From positions 1 through 64,000 of the forward strand of contig JBEHXV010000023.1 in NCBI GenBank assembly GCA_048498515.1: a stretch of DNA of 64,000 bases. The letters run 5' to 3'. Of the stretch, positions 1-7,488 are shown in pieces; position 1 is the first letter of the stretch; every line of letters starts with the position of its first letter. Source of the stretch: UBA4416 sp048498515 (lineage in GTDB: Bacteria > Bacteroidota > Bacteroidia > B-17B0 > Aurantibacillaceae). The notes beneath the pieces are model-generated. The model was not told the DNA's origin, made no database searches, and was given only the letters and a program-made list of their open reading frames with translations. The translations under genes were made by a program, and so were the position numbers.

Positions 1-1906
1 AAACATCAGCTGCAAATACCGACCAGGTAACAACTGCACTGGTTGGTACTCCTACAGGTAAAGTACCTGTCCAGTTTGATGTAGCCGATGGGTTACCACC
101 GGTCATGGCAACTGTAGGTTGAGCTACACCGTTGAACGCGTAACTTAAGTATACAGAAGTTAAGGCTGTAGCACCTGGTGTGATGTTAGCGGTAACTGTA
201 TGGGCAACAGCGTTACATTGGCTGTTTGGCGATACAGAAGCGCTGTTAATAACAGCTGGTGTAGGAGGAATAATGCCGTCAAACTCATCAGCACCCATGT
301 CAGGGTTAACAGCACCACCGTTCACAGAACCTACTGGTCCCGGACGGCTGTCGTTATCGTAATCGGTATTAACGCCTGTTGAAGCGGTTCCTGTTCCTGC
401 CGATTCCAGGTAAGTAATCTGGCTCGGAGTAATATGTAAGTCAGTTGAAGAAACGAAAGAAGGAAGAAGGTTTAATGAATTACCATCTTTTGATGTAGCT
501 GTTTTCCAGGCTGTAAAAGTTGCGGCATTGGCACCATTATAGTAACCAAGCACACCTGTTGGGTTAATATAGTAATCATTATAATTTATGGCACCACCAG
601 ATATATTTGTGTTAGCTGTTGTATAAAAGCAGGTTGAAACTGCGTTGTTTACATTGTTCACTAAAATGTTATTCTGGAATTGCGCTACGGTTGCAGAACC
701 ATCGGCAATTTTGATACAACCACCGTAAGCGGTAGAACCAAGCTGCGCAATGGTATTGTGATTAATAGTAAGGCCTGTTGCTGCGGCGCTCACATAAATA
801 CCCCAACCACCATATTGGCTACCAAATGTGCTGATAGCGTAACCGGTAATATCCCTGATAAAGTTATTGTAGATATTGATACCTGTATTGCTGGTAGCTG
901 ACGAAATGTTGATCCCGTACATACCCCAAACACTGCTTGTTGGGTTAATGCAATCGTGGATGTTATTGGCGCTAATAATAGCACCGGCATTGGCGTCGCC
1001 AAGCAATACGGATGACATGGTAGCAGGTCCTGAGCCAAACCCGGTTCTTACATCGTTTTGTGAGATAAGCGCTGAAGTAGCGCCCGGTGTTGTTGAGCTG
1101 TAAGTAATGTCTATCCCTGTAAAGGCTACATAAGAAGCAGCGGTTGCACTACCAATGGTATTCTTAATGATCTTTGTGCCGGTGTTCAGGTAAGTAGCTG
1201 AGTTACCAATGGCATGAATACCATAGTAGCATCTTGTGATTGTATTACCCTGGATCAATGTATTTAAACTTGAATAAGCACCGGTAGATGAAGAACTGGT
1301 ACCTGTACCATTCGAGAACTGGATCCCGTAGTTATCGGCAGTACTGGTTGTCGATCTTCTGGCTCCTGTAATGATACAGTTTTTAATAGTATTGTTATTA
1401 GCACCATCCAACCCGGTTGCTGAGTTAGAAGATAAGCGGATACAGGCAATACCCGCTACGTTTGCGGTAGATGATACAACACTTAAATTTTGTGTGCCCG
1501 GTGTACCCGGATCATCACCATCAATGGTTACGTTATCAGCTCCGGCCAATTCAATAATACCCCTGTTTGCAGAAGGTGTTGCAGCCGAAGCAATGGTAAA
1601 GCTTCCGCCTGAAGGCATGATGGAGATGGATGAATAAGAAGAAGAACCGCCACTCGCTAAAAGAGGAACAGGCGTAGCCGATTCGGTTGTATTTGCTGTA
1701 ATAGCAATGGCAATGGCGCCTTGATGCACACCAGAGTTAATGGCGGCAAAAGCAGCGTTTAAGGTAGTGTATGCAGTGGGCCCCATGGTCCCTGCAGAAG
1801 CGGTAACACTTACCTGGGCCATCATTCTGGCCGACAAGGCAAGCATCATAAACAACAACGCGGGGAAGATGCTGTTTTTTTTGATTTTAGTACAGTTTAA
1901 CTTCAT
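1..1906 (-). CDS. Exported parallel beta-helix (PbH1-type) surface protein, 3' end outside window
   Basis: The frame stays open from an ATG at 1906 to the window edge, giving at least 635 residues without a stop. The N-terminus is a signal peptide (basic MKLNCTKIKKN, a hydrophobic stretch, cleavage near MMAQ). The body is rich in Asn, Thr, Ser and Gly, with recurring 'N-x-I-x-x-C/G-x-x-G-I' patterns typical of right-handed parallel beta-helix repeats. A 'GADEFDG' motif follows, then an Ig-like stretch near the window edge. Such proteins in Bacteroidota are usually large, secreted, and end in a T9SS sorting domain; that end is not visible here. The substrate or ligand is unknown. A TAnnTTTG box lies about 26 bases upstream of the start. 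Confidence 0.75.
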   Translation of the reverse strand, partial: MKLNCTKIKKNSIFPALLFMMLALSARMMAQVSVTASAGTMGPTAYTTLNAAFAAINSGVHQGAIAIAITANTTESATPVPLLASGGSSSYSSISIMPSGGSFTIASAATPSANRGIIELAGADNVTIDGDDPGTPGTQNLSVVSSTANVAGIACIRLSSNSATGLDGANNNTIKNCIITGARRSTTSTADNYGIQFSNGTGTSSSSTGAYSSLNTLIQGNTITRCYYGIHAIGNSATYLNTGTKIIKNTIGSATAASYVAFTGIDITYSSTTPGATSALISQNDVRTGFGSGPATMSSVLLGDANAGAIISANNIHDCINPTSSVWGMYGINISSATSNTGINIYNNFIRDITGYAISTFGSQYGGWGIYVSAAATGLTINHNTIAQLGSTAYGGCIKIADGSATVAQFQNNILVNNVNNAVSTCFYTTANTNISGGAINYNDYYINPTGVLGYYNGANAATFTAWKTATSKDGNSLNLLPSFVSSTDLHITPSQITYLESAGTGTASTGVNTDYDNDSRPGPVGSVNGGAVNPDMGADEFDGIIPPTPAVINSASVSPNSQCNAVAHTVTANITPGATALTSVYLSYAFNGVAQPTVAMTGGNPSATSNWTGTLPVGVPTSAVVTWSVFAADV

Positions 1907-1931
1907 GTGTTTTTAGTTTTTAATTAGAGGG

Positions 1932-1939
1932 CAAAGATA
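1932..1939 (-). promoter_or_regulatory. -7 promoter element (TATCTTTG) for the beta-helix protein
   Basis: On the minus strand the sequence reads TATCTTTG, an exact match to the Bacteroidota -7 consensus TAnnTTTG, about 26 bases before the ATG at 1906. No convincing -33 TTTG was found. Confidence 0.5.
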
Positions 1940-2051
1940 CTGAATTAAAAAACCAGAATCTTTACAGAATTTAAGAAAAGTGCTAGTTTTTGTTAAAAAA
2001 TCAGTTGTTTTTTAACAACTAAAACGTTTAGTCACTCATTCGGGCAGGTAG

Positions 2052-2078
2052 TTGGCTCATCAAAAATGGTTATTTTTG
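2052..2078 (+). promoter_or_regulatory. Promoter (TTG ... TATTTTTG) for the YjbR-like gene
   Basis: TTGG at 2052 and TATTTTTG at 2071-2078 are separated by the spacing expected for the Bacteroidota -33/-7 pair. The -7 box ends only 10 bases before the ATG at 2089, so the transcript would have a very short leader. Confidence 0.5.
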
Positions 2079-2088
2079 ACTTTTGACT

Positions 2089-2445
2089 ATGAATATTGAA
2101 GAATTAAGGGACTACTGTTTAAACAAAAAAGGGGTGGAAGAAACAATGCCATTTGGACCCGAAACTTTGGTTTATAAAGTCATGGGAAAAATGTTTTTAC
2201 TCACGGGCCTGGAATACCAACCCATTCAATTCAATGTAAAATGTGATCCGGATAAAGCCCTTGAATTAAGGGAACAATTCTCCTGTGTGTTGCCGGGTTA
2301 CCACATGAGCAAAAAACACTGGAACACCATTGTGGCCGATGGCTCGGTAAATAGCAAACAGCTTCGCCAATGGATTGATGACAGCTACAACCTGGTGGTG
2401 GAAAGCCTTCCTAAAAAACTGAAAATGGAACTTGATGAATTATAA
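2089..2445 (+). CDS. MmcQ/YjbR (CyaY-like fold) family protein
   Basis: This 118-residue soluble protein has the layout of the MmcQ/YjbR family: an N-terminal 'EELRDYCLNKKGVEETMPFG', a middle strand 'KMFLLTGLE', then 'PGYHMSKKHWNTI' and a C-terminal helix with 'SYNLVVESLPKK'. The family adopts a double-wing fold; its biochemical role is unsettled, with links to DNA binding in some members. A TTG six bases upstream could also start translation, but the ATG is preferred because the promoter leaves almost no leader. The gene stands alone and converges on the SpoIID-domain gene, with a long inverted repeat between them. Confidence 0.8.
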   Translation: MNIEELRDYCLNKKGVEETMPFGPETLVYKVMGKMFLLTGLEYQPIQFNVKCDPDKALELREQFSCVLPGYHMSKKHWNTIVADGSVNSKQLRQWIDDSYNLVVESLPKKLKMELDEL

Positions 2446-2492
2446 ATACCTGTCAGGTTTACTATACATCATGCTAAAAACCTGACAGGTAT
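2446..2492. terminator. Bidirectional terminator-like inverted repeat
   Basis: Two perfect 15-base arms (2446-2460 and 2478-2492) lie between convergent genes. Each arm contains ACCTGTCAGGT, which is itself a palindrome around one base, so the site can form either one long hairpin or two small ones. It starts directly after the stop codon of the YjbR-like gene and ends four bases before the stop of the SpoIID gene. Confidence 0.65.
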
Positions 2493-2496
2493 TATT

Positions 2497-3738
2497 CTAT
2501 TCATCCTTAAAAAAGTTGAGCTTGTGCAGGTCAATAAGCTGAATGCTCTTGTAATAAAAATTAATCACATCCGTATAGCTGTAACCCAGCTTGGCCATAC
2601 GCATGGCGCCTTCCTGGCACATACCCACACCGTGCCCAAAGCCCCGTCCTTTAAATACCAATGTATCTCCTTGCGGAACGATGGTAAAGAAAGTTGATTT
2701 CAATTGCAGGTCGGTACGTACATTTTTCAAAGGCACTTTTACATTACTGGCTTCCAGGTAAGCTTTTCGTGTGTCCTGCTTAAACGTAATAGCCAGCCAG
2801 CGCGCGTTCGAATCCTGTACCGGATAATTATGTTTCAGTTTTAAATACGATAGCCAGTCCTCTTTTGCCATTTTGCGTTCCCAACGCGCATTAGGCATTT
2901 TAGTACTAAATGTGTCATTCACACTTCGTAAATACGGAAGCTTGCTTCCCCACACATCTTCCGAGTTGGCAGTTTGTCCGCCACTGTTGCTGTGAAAGGC
3001 CGCGTCTATTAAATTCAAATTCGCGTCAACCACTACTTTTCCTTTGGTATCGGTTACAGCCTTCATAATTTCCAGCTCGGTGGTTTTGCCAAAGTAAGCC
3101 TGGCAATGTGTATGGTCGCATAAGCTGTAACCTTCGAGCGTATGTTTTTGCAGATGCGATAAGGCAAAAGTACGGGCCAGGATGGCCTGCACTTTATAAA
3201 ACTCCTGGAACGAACGCCTGCCCGATTCGGCCTGTACCACACCGGCAATGTAGTTGTCGAGCGTAATTTCGTTCAGGCATTTCAGGCTTCCCGCTTCTGT
3301 TTCCACAATTAAATTATCTTCGTAAAAGCGTGGTTTCCGGTCGGGGGCAATTAATTTCATTCTGAAAGACTTCAAGGGCTCAGCGCTCGAGATCTTAATA
3401 CGCTTATAAATCCCAATTACATTTTCAAAGGTTTTTACTTCAATCGAATCGTTGATACAGCTAATTTTTATAAGCGGGAAATTGGTTGTATTTGCTACTT
3501 CAATGCCATTGGCCCAAATGCTGTAGGAACCTTGTTCCTTGCTAAAGCTAAAGGATTGCACTTTTAATTGCGAGAAGATGCGGATGTTCACAATTTCATC
3601 CGACATGTATTTCTTTCGGGGCATATCATTCATATGACCAGCTTTTGAAACGGAAGGTATCACCATAACCGTATCGTTTGTTTGCCAGTTCACAAACAAA
3701 AACAAAAAGGCAATGTATATGACCTTATTTTTTTTCAT
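2497..3738 (-). CDS. SpoIID/LytB domain-containing protein
   Basis: The 413-residue product begins with a hydrophobic N-terminal segment (IYIAFLFLFV) suggesting export or anchoring. The middle carries the SpoIID core ('TLDNYIAGVVQAESG', around residues 160-174), followed by 'VQAILARTFAL' and a Cys/His cluster 'CDHTHCQ'. The C-terminus has the signature 'GRGFGHGVGMCQEGA' near residue 365. In sporulating Firmicutes SpoIID is a lytic transglycosylase acting on denuded glycan; in non-sporulating Bacteroidota the homologue probably works on peptidoglycan, which is inference. It overlaps the end of lpxB by 14 bases, so it is the last gene of the surE-lpxB operon. Confidence 0.85.
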   Translation of the reverse strand: MKKNKVIYIAFLFLFVNWQTNDTVMVIPSVSKAGHMNDMPRKKYMSDEIVNIRIFSQLKVQSFSFSKEQGSYSIWANGIEVANTTNFPLIKISCINDSIEVKTFENVIGIYKRIKISSAEPLKSFRMKLIAPDRKPRFYEDNLIVETEAGSLKCLNEITLDNYIAGVVQAESGRRSFQEFYKVQAILARTFALSHLQKHTLEGYSLCDHTHCQAYFGKTTELEIMKAVTDTKGKVVVDANLNLIDAAFHSNSGGQTANSEDVWGSKLPYLRSVNDTFSTKMPNARWERKMAKEDWLSYLKLKHNYPVQDSNARWLAITFKQDTRKAYLEASNVKVPLKNVRTDLQLKSTFFTIVPQGDTLVFKGRGFGHGVGMCQEGAMRMAKLGYSYTDVINFYYKSIQLIDLHKLNFFKDE

Positions 3739-4855
3739 GCAAATGTTGGTACATGAGTTGCGCTACTTTTTTTGAAGCGCCGCTGTTTCCTAATAATGTA
3801 ATCAATTCATCGTATTCCTTCAGCATGTCTTCGCGCACCGGTCCGCTTAAAATTTTAGTCAGTTCATCCTGTAAATTTTTTGGTGTGAGGTCGGTTTGTA
3901 TCAGCTCTTTTACTACCGGCTTATCCATAATTAAGTTAGGCAACGAAATGTATTTTACCCTGCCGCCAACTACCATTTTTGCGATGGAGTAGGATACCGT
4001 GCCGCCTTTGTAACATACCACTTGCGGTAATCGGAACAAAGCACTTTCTAAGGTTGAGGTGCCCGACTTGATAATGCCCGCGTGTGCATTATGCATCAGT
4101 GGATAGGTTTGATTAAATACGACTTTCAGGTTTTTATCCAATGCCTTTTGATACGCTTCTTTGGGAAGGTTGGTGGTTCCGGCAATCACAAACTGGTAGT
4201 CTTTAAACTGATCCACCATGTCAAGCATAATTGAGAACATGCGCTCTATTTCCTGTTTACGGCTGCCGGGTAGTACAGCTATAATAGGGCGCTGATCGAG
4301 GTTATTGCTTTTAATAAATGTTTCTCTGTTAGGTAAGCTTGCTTTTTCCTGCTCAATGGCGTCGAGTAGCGGATGGCCCACATAATTGGCATTGTAATGG
4401 TGTTTTTTGTAAACCGCCACTTCAAAAGGCAGGATCACAAACATTTTTTCGCAGGCGCGTTTCACGATCTCCACACGGTTTTCTTTCCAGGCCCATATGG
4501 TTGGTGAGATATAGTATAGTACCCTGATACCCTGTTGTTTCGCCCAATCGGCAATGCGCAGGTTAAAGCCAGGATAATCCACAAGGATCAACACATCGGG
4601 TTTGTATTCCAAAATATCCTGCTTGCAAAATGCAATGTTCTTAAAAATGGTGCGAATATTTTTTGCCACTTCCACAAAGCCCATAAAGGCAAGATCTTTG
4701 ATGTGCTTGCGTGGTTTTTGATGCGCCACTTTTTCCATCAGGTCACCTCCCCAAAACCTGAACTCAATGGCAGGGTCAAGCAGCAGCAATTCCTTCATCA
4801 TGTTCGATGCGTGCAAATCGCCCGATGGCTCGCCGGCTATGACATAGTATTTCAA
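3725..4855 (-). CDS. lpxB: Lipid-A-disaccharide synthase LpxB
   Basis: This 376-residue GT-B enzyme joins UDP-diacylglucosamine and lipid X to form the lipid A disaccharide at the inner face of the cytoplasmic membrane. Visible family markers are the N-terminal 'AGEPSGDLH' (residues 7-15), 'DYPGFNLRIADWA', 'YYISPTIWAWKENR', 'VGHPLLD', the nucleotide-binding 'LPGSRKQEI' and the C-terminal 'IKSGTSTLESAL'. Its length matches the family. It lies three bases after a small membrane protein gene and overlaps the SpoIID gene, consistent with one transcript driven from upstream of surE. Confidence 0.95.
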   Translation of the reverse strand: MKYYVIAGEPSGDLHASNMMKELLLLDPAIEFRFWGGDLMEKVAHQKPRKHIKDLAFMGFVEVAKNIRTIFKNIAFCKQDILEYKPDVLILVDYPGFNLRIADWAKQQGIRVLYYISPTIWAWKENRVEIVKRACEKMFVILPFEVAVYKKHHYNANYVGHPLLDAIEQEKASLPNRETFIKSNNLDQRPIIAVLPGSRKQEIERMFSIMLDMVDQFKDYQFVIAGTTNLPKEAYQKALDKNLKVVFNQTYPLMHNAHAGIIKSGTSTLESALFRLPQVVCYKGGTVSYSIAKMVVGGRVKYISLPNLIMDKPVVKELIQTDLTPKNLQDELTKILSGPVREDMLKEYDELITLLGNSGASKKVAQLMYQHLHEKK

Positions 4856-4858
4856 AAT

Positions 4859-5155
4859 TTACGCGAGTAGTGAGATGTATAGTATAACGCCTACATAACC
4901 AAAAGTGGCATAAATAATGCCTCGGCTAATGTCGTATGCTTTTTTATTGAGCAACAGGTAAAATACAATAAGGTTTACCGCAACGCACACAATACTTACT
5001 TCCTGCATCATTTCACCTCCCCGCAGGTAGCGAATGAAGCCATTGGGAAATGAAAGCTGGCTGTAACAGAACAGCCAGTAACAAAAAAAACAGAAGGAAG
5101 GAATAATGGCGCCTAAGATCAGGCCTATCCATATTTTATCCACTTTGTCCAGCAT
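4859..5155 (-). CDS. Small multi-pass membrane protein, conserved type, function unknown
   Basis: The 98-residue product has three predicted membrane segments (around residues 10-30, 51-67 and 78-97) separated by short polar loops, including 'GFIRYLRGGEMMQE'. I recognise no named domain. It is tightly packed between surE (one base apart) and lpxB (three bases apart), so it is a genuine operon member. A role near lipid A synthesis in the inner membrane is only suggested by position. Confidence 0.7.
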   Translation of the reverse strand: MLDKVDKIWIGLILGAIIPSFCFFCYWLFCYSQLSFPNGFIRYLRGGEMMQEVSIVCVAVNLIVFYLLLNKKAYDISRGIIYATFGYVGVILYISLLA

Positions 5156-5156
5156 T

Positions 5157-5927
5157 TTATAAAGTGTTTTTTAAATGATTAATGTAATTGTGGGCTGTCA
5201 GATCATGCATAATTGGCACCACCGAAACATAGCCATTTTGCAGGGCCCATTCGTCGGTATCGGTAGCCTCCGGTTCAAAATTCACAAACTTGCCGGTAAG
5301 CCAGTAATAAGGCCTTCCGTAAGGATCGTGACGTTCTTCAAAATCTTCAACCCAATTTGCCCTTGCCTGGCGGCAGATCTTAAGGCCGGTGATCTCATCG
5401 GCTTTCAGCTTTGGAAAGTTCACATTAAGGCAAACACCCTTTGGCAAAGGATCTTTGAGTACGGAAGCGATTATTTTTTCAATGAATGTGGTTGTAGCGC
5501 TAAAATCGGCATTAATATCATAATCGGCCAGGCTGAAACCAATAGCCGAGGTGCCTTCGAGCGAACCTTCGATAGCGGCGCTCATGGTTCCCGAATAGAT
5601 CACATTAATGGAACTGTTGCTTCCGTGATTGATGCCTGATAACACCAGGTCAGGTTTGCGGGGCAAAAATTTATTCACGGCCATTTTCACACAATCTACC
5701 GGCGTTCCGGTGCAGCTGTACTCATCAAACGCGCCTCCATGATAAGCTGTTTTCTGGATCCGTAAGGTAGAGTTAATGGTAATGGCATGACCCATGCCCG
5801 ATTGCGGTTTATCCGGCGCTAAAACAAACACATCGCCAAATTGCCTGGCAATGGCCGATAGGTGTAAAATGCCAGGAGCGCTCACCCCATCGTCATTGGT
5901 AACAAGTATTAACCGTTTTTGCTGCAT
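5157..5927 (-). CDS. surE: 5'/3'-nucleotidase SurE
   Basis: SurE is a metal-dependent phosphatase that removes phosphate from nucleoside 5'- and 3'-monophosphates. The motif 'LVTNDDGVSAPGI' lies at the very N-terminus with its paired metal-binding aspartates, followed by 'PQSGMGHAIT', 'GTPVDCV', 'SGINHGSN' and 'YSGTMSAAIEG'. I chose the ATG at 5927, giving 256 residues as is usual for the family. An in-frame start at 5993 would add 22 residues with no family counterpart and would place a TAGCTTTG promoter box inside the gene. It is the first gene of the operon with lpxB. Confidence 0.93.
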   Translation of the reverse strand: MQQKRLILVTNDDGVSAPGILHLSAIARQFGDVFVLAPDKPQSGMGHAITINSTLRIQKTAYHGGAFDEYSCTGTPVDCVKMAVNKFLPRKPDLVLSGINHGSNSSINVIYSGTMSAAIEGSLEGTSAIGFSLADYDINADFSATTTFIEKIIASVLKDPLPKGVCLNVNFPKLKADEITGLKICRQARANWVEDFEERHDPYGRPYYWLTGKFVNFEPEATDTDEWALQNGYVSVVPIMHDLTAHNYINHLKNTL

Positions 5928-5933
5928 TGCTGG

Positions 5934-5941
5934 CAAAGCTA
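5934..5941 (-). promoter_or_regulatory. Candidate -7 promoter element (TAGCTTTG) for the surE-lpxB operon
   Basis: The minus strand reads TAGCTTTG seven bases before the preferred surE start, matching TAnnTTTG. Nearly leaderless transcripts are implied. The -33 element is not clear, so the assignment is tentative. Confidence 0.35.
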
Positions 5942-6006
5942 TTGTTTTTATAAGCAATCTGGGATAAAAAGAGGTTATTTTACTAAATCTCACTTGTTGA
6001 ATTCTA

Positions 6007-6039
6007 TTGTGAGTGTTATGCTATTTTTTACTATTTTTG
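6007..6039 (+). promoter_or_regulatory. Promoter (TTG ... TATTTTTG) for ridA
   Basis: TATTTTTG at 6032-6039 matches the -7 consensus and lies 22 bases before the ridA ATG. A TTG at 6007 gives a plausible, slightly long -33 spacing. Confidence 0.45.
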
Positions 6040-6061
6040 TTATCCTAACCTACTAATTTTT

Positions 6062-6442
6062 ATGAAAAAACCTATTAATACAACCAATGCTCCGGCACCA
6101 ATTGGGCCCTATAACCAGGCGGTTCAGGTTGGCGACAGTGTTTATGTATCAGGAACCATTGCTATGGACCTGGCATCCAAACAATTGATTAAAACCAACA
6201 TAAAAGATGAAACAAAAATTGTCATGGAATACCTTGGTGCCGTTTTAAAAGAAGCGGGTCTTACTTACGACAATATTGTAAAAACAACCATCTTTTTGGC
6301 CGATATGAATAATTTTGTTCATGTAAACGAAGTTTACAGCAGCTATTTTAAAGGTGATTTCCCGGCCCGTGCTACCATACAAGCCGACAGGCTACCCAAA
6401 GACGCTAATGTTGAGATCAGCGTAGAGGCAAGGGTATTTTAA
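6062..6442 (+). CDS. ridA: RidA family reactive intermediate/imine deaminase
   Basis: RidA hydrolyses 2-aminoacrylate and related enamine/imine by-products of pyridoxal-phosphate enzymes, protecting those enzymes in the cytosol. The 126-residue length is standard. Recognisable features are 'APAPIGPYNQAVQVGDSVYVSG', the middle 'LGAVLKEAGLTYDNIVKTTIFLADM', the active-site arginine in 'FPARATIQADRLP' and the C-terminal 'VEISVEARVF'. The gene is monocistronic with its own promoter and a strong hairpin terminator directly downstream. Confidence 0.93.
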   Translation: MKKPINTTNAPAPIGPYNQAVQVGDSVYVSGTIAMDLASKQLIKTNIKDETKIVMEYLGAVLKEAGLTYDNIVKTTIFLADMNNFVHVNEVYSSYFKGDFPARATIQADRLPKDANVEISVEARVF

Positions 6443-6466
6443 TCCAAATTTCTTTATTTATTTGAT

Positions 6467-6500
6467 AATCAGGCCCTTACTTGTAAGGGCCTGATTTTTT
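6467..6500 (+). terminator. Intrinsic terminator of ridA
   Basis: A perfect 14-base stem (6467-6480 with 6483-6496), GC-rich in the middle (CAGGCCCTTAC), is followed by a run of T. The nominal two-base loop would open to a larger one. Confidence 0.9.
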
Positions 6501-6505
6501 GCAAG

Positions 6506-6529
6506 AAACTTCTAAAATTTTAGAAGTTT
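6506..6529. promoter_or_regulatory. 24-base perfect palindrome upstream of the RRM gene
   Basis: The site is self-complementary over all 24 bases (half-site AAACTTCTAAAA). It follows the ridA terminator and lies about 140 bases before the RRM gene start. It lacks the GC-rich stem of a terminator, so an operator or an AU-rich RNA hairpin in the leader is more likely. The function is not known. Confidence 0.45.
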
Positions 6530-6667
6530 TCTTACAAAAATTCTACAAAAATATTCCTGTTTATAGTACAAATTATGTTTTTAATAGATAAAAAACTTTT
6601 ATTGAACGAAAATTTGTTTGTATGATTTTTTGTTTTAATTTTACTATAACTAAATAAATTTTATGTT

Positions 6668-6925
6668 ATGAATATTTTTGTAAGCAACATCAGCTTTAAA
6701 GTAAGAGAACAAGCACTAAGTGAACTTTTTTCTCAGTATGGCGAGGTAACCTCCGTTAGAATTATTAAAGACAAAGAAACAAAACGTAGCCGCGGTTTCG
6801 GTTTTGTGGAAATGGCAAACGATGAAGATGGCCAAAAAGCCATTGACGCGTTAAATGGCACAGAGCATTACGAGCGTGCTATTGTTGTTTCGCAGGCTAA
6901 AGGTAAACCTGAAGCTGCCGCGTAA
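6668..6925 (+). CDS. RRM-domain RNA-binding protein (glycine-poor, single domain)
   Basis: The 85-residue protein is a single RNA recognition motif. RNP2 is 'NIFVSNIS' at residues 2-9 and RNP1 is 'RGFGFVEM' at about residues 41-48, both with the aromatic residues that stack on RNA bases. The chain ends shortly after the domain with 'AKGKPEAAA', so no long glycine tail is present. Such proteins in Bacteroidota and cyanobacteria bind RNA and are often cold- or stress-induced; that regulation is inferred from the family. A long AT-rich leader of more than 130 bases precedes the gene and a strong terminator follows. Confidence 0.92.
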   Translation: MNIFVSNISFKVREQALSELFSQYGEVTSVRIIKDKETKRSRGFGFVEMANDEDGQKAIDALNGTEHYERAIVVSQAKGKPEAAA

Positions 6926-6943
6926 ATTTTTACACGATATAAT

Positions 6944-6978
6944 AAAAAGCATCCGCTTTTAAGCGGATGCTTTTTTTT
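6944..6978. terminator. Bidirectional intrinsic terminator after the RRM gene
   Basis: A 15-base perfect stem with core GCATCCGCTT (6944-6958 with 6961-6975) has a T run on both strands. It serves the RRM gene and the convergent lipoprotein gene whose stop codon is only a few bases away. Confidence 0.9.
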
Positions 6979-6980
6979 AT

Positions 6981-7433
6981 TTAATTCGTAATCTTTAAAG
7001 CCCCCGTACCATTATCATAAAAAGCATTGTATTGCCTTAGGGGTTGCGTAGCCGGTCCTGATATTACCGACCCATTGGTAATTTGCCATTTGGAGCCGCT
7101 AATCGTATCTTTTAATGTAAAATTATCCGACTGAACTTTTGCCAGTGCATATGGATCGTCCGGTAACCAGGTAGAGGTTCGTTCAATCGCCACAAAATCT
7201 GCTGAGCTGTTCATGGCTGCGCGGTACACAATAATGCCGTTTATGCCCACATTATTCAGGTAAACCCAGCCACCCACAACCTGTAGCTTAAAGTACAGCG
7301 GATCGCCCGGATAAATGGTTTTATTGACCGTTTGGTATGGAATATTGTCCTGAACGGTTTGTTTTTTCTTTTTACAAAAAGAAAAAAGGCCTACAGCCGT
7401 TATTAAAAGTAATATGCTAAATTTTCTAAACAT
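6981..7433 (-). CDS. Rieske-fold lipoprotein lacking iron-sulfur ligands
   Basis: The 150-residue product has a signal sequence ending in 'GLFSFCKKKK', a relaxed lipobox with Cys followed by lysines. The body follows the Rieske-like layout common in Bacteroidota ('GGWVYLNNVGINGIIVYR', 'FVAIER', 'SKWQITNGSVISGPATQPLRQY'). The Cys-x-His and Cys-x-x-His cluster ligands are absent: the mature chain has no cysteine beyond the lipid anchor. It therefore probably keeps the fold but binds no cluster. I use the ATG at 7433; an ATG at 7457 would put eight extra residues before the signal peptide. The gene is divergent from the S41 protease gene. Confidence 0.65.
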   Translation of the reverse strand: MFRKFSILLLITAVGLFSFCKKKKQTVQDNIPYQTVNKTIYPGDPLYFKLQVVGGWVYLNNVGINGIIVYRAAMNSSADFVAIERTSTWLPDDPYALAKVQSDNFTLKDTISGSKWQITNGSVISGPATQPLRQYNAFYDNGTGALKITN

Positions 7434-7458
7434 TAGTAACCAATGTGGGTTAAACAAA

Positions 7459-7466
7459 TACCTTTG
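7459..7466 (+). promoter_or_regulatory. -7 promoter element (TACCTTTG) for the S41 protease
   Basis: TACCTTTG matches TAnnTTTG and lies 22 bases before the ATG at 7489. This supports that start over an upstream in-frame ATG at 7414. Confidence 0.5.
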
Positions 7467-7488
7467 CTACACAAATATACGCCTTTAT

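Noticed and set aside
5928..5993. Longer N-terminus for SurE
   Set aside because: The extra 22 residues have no family counterpart and overlap a TAnnTTTG promoter box.
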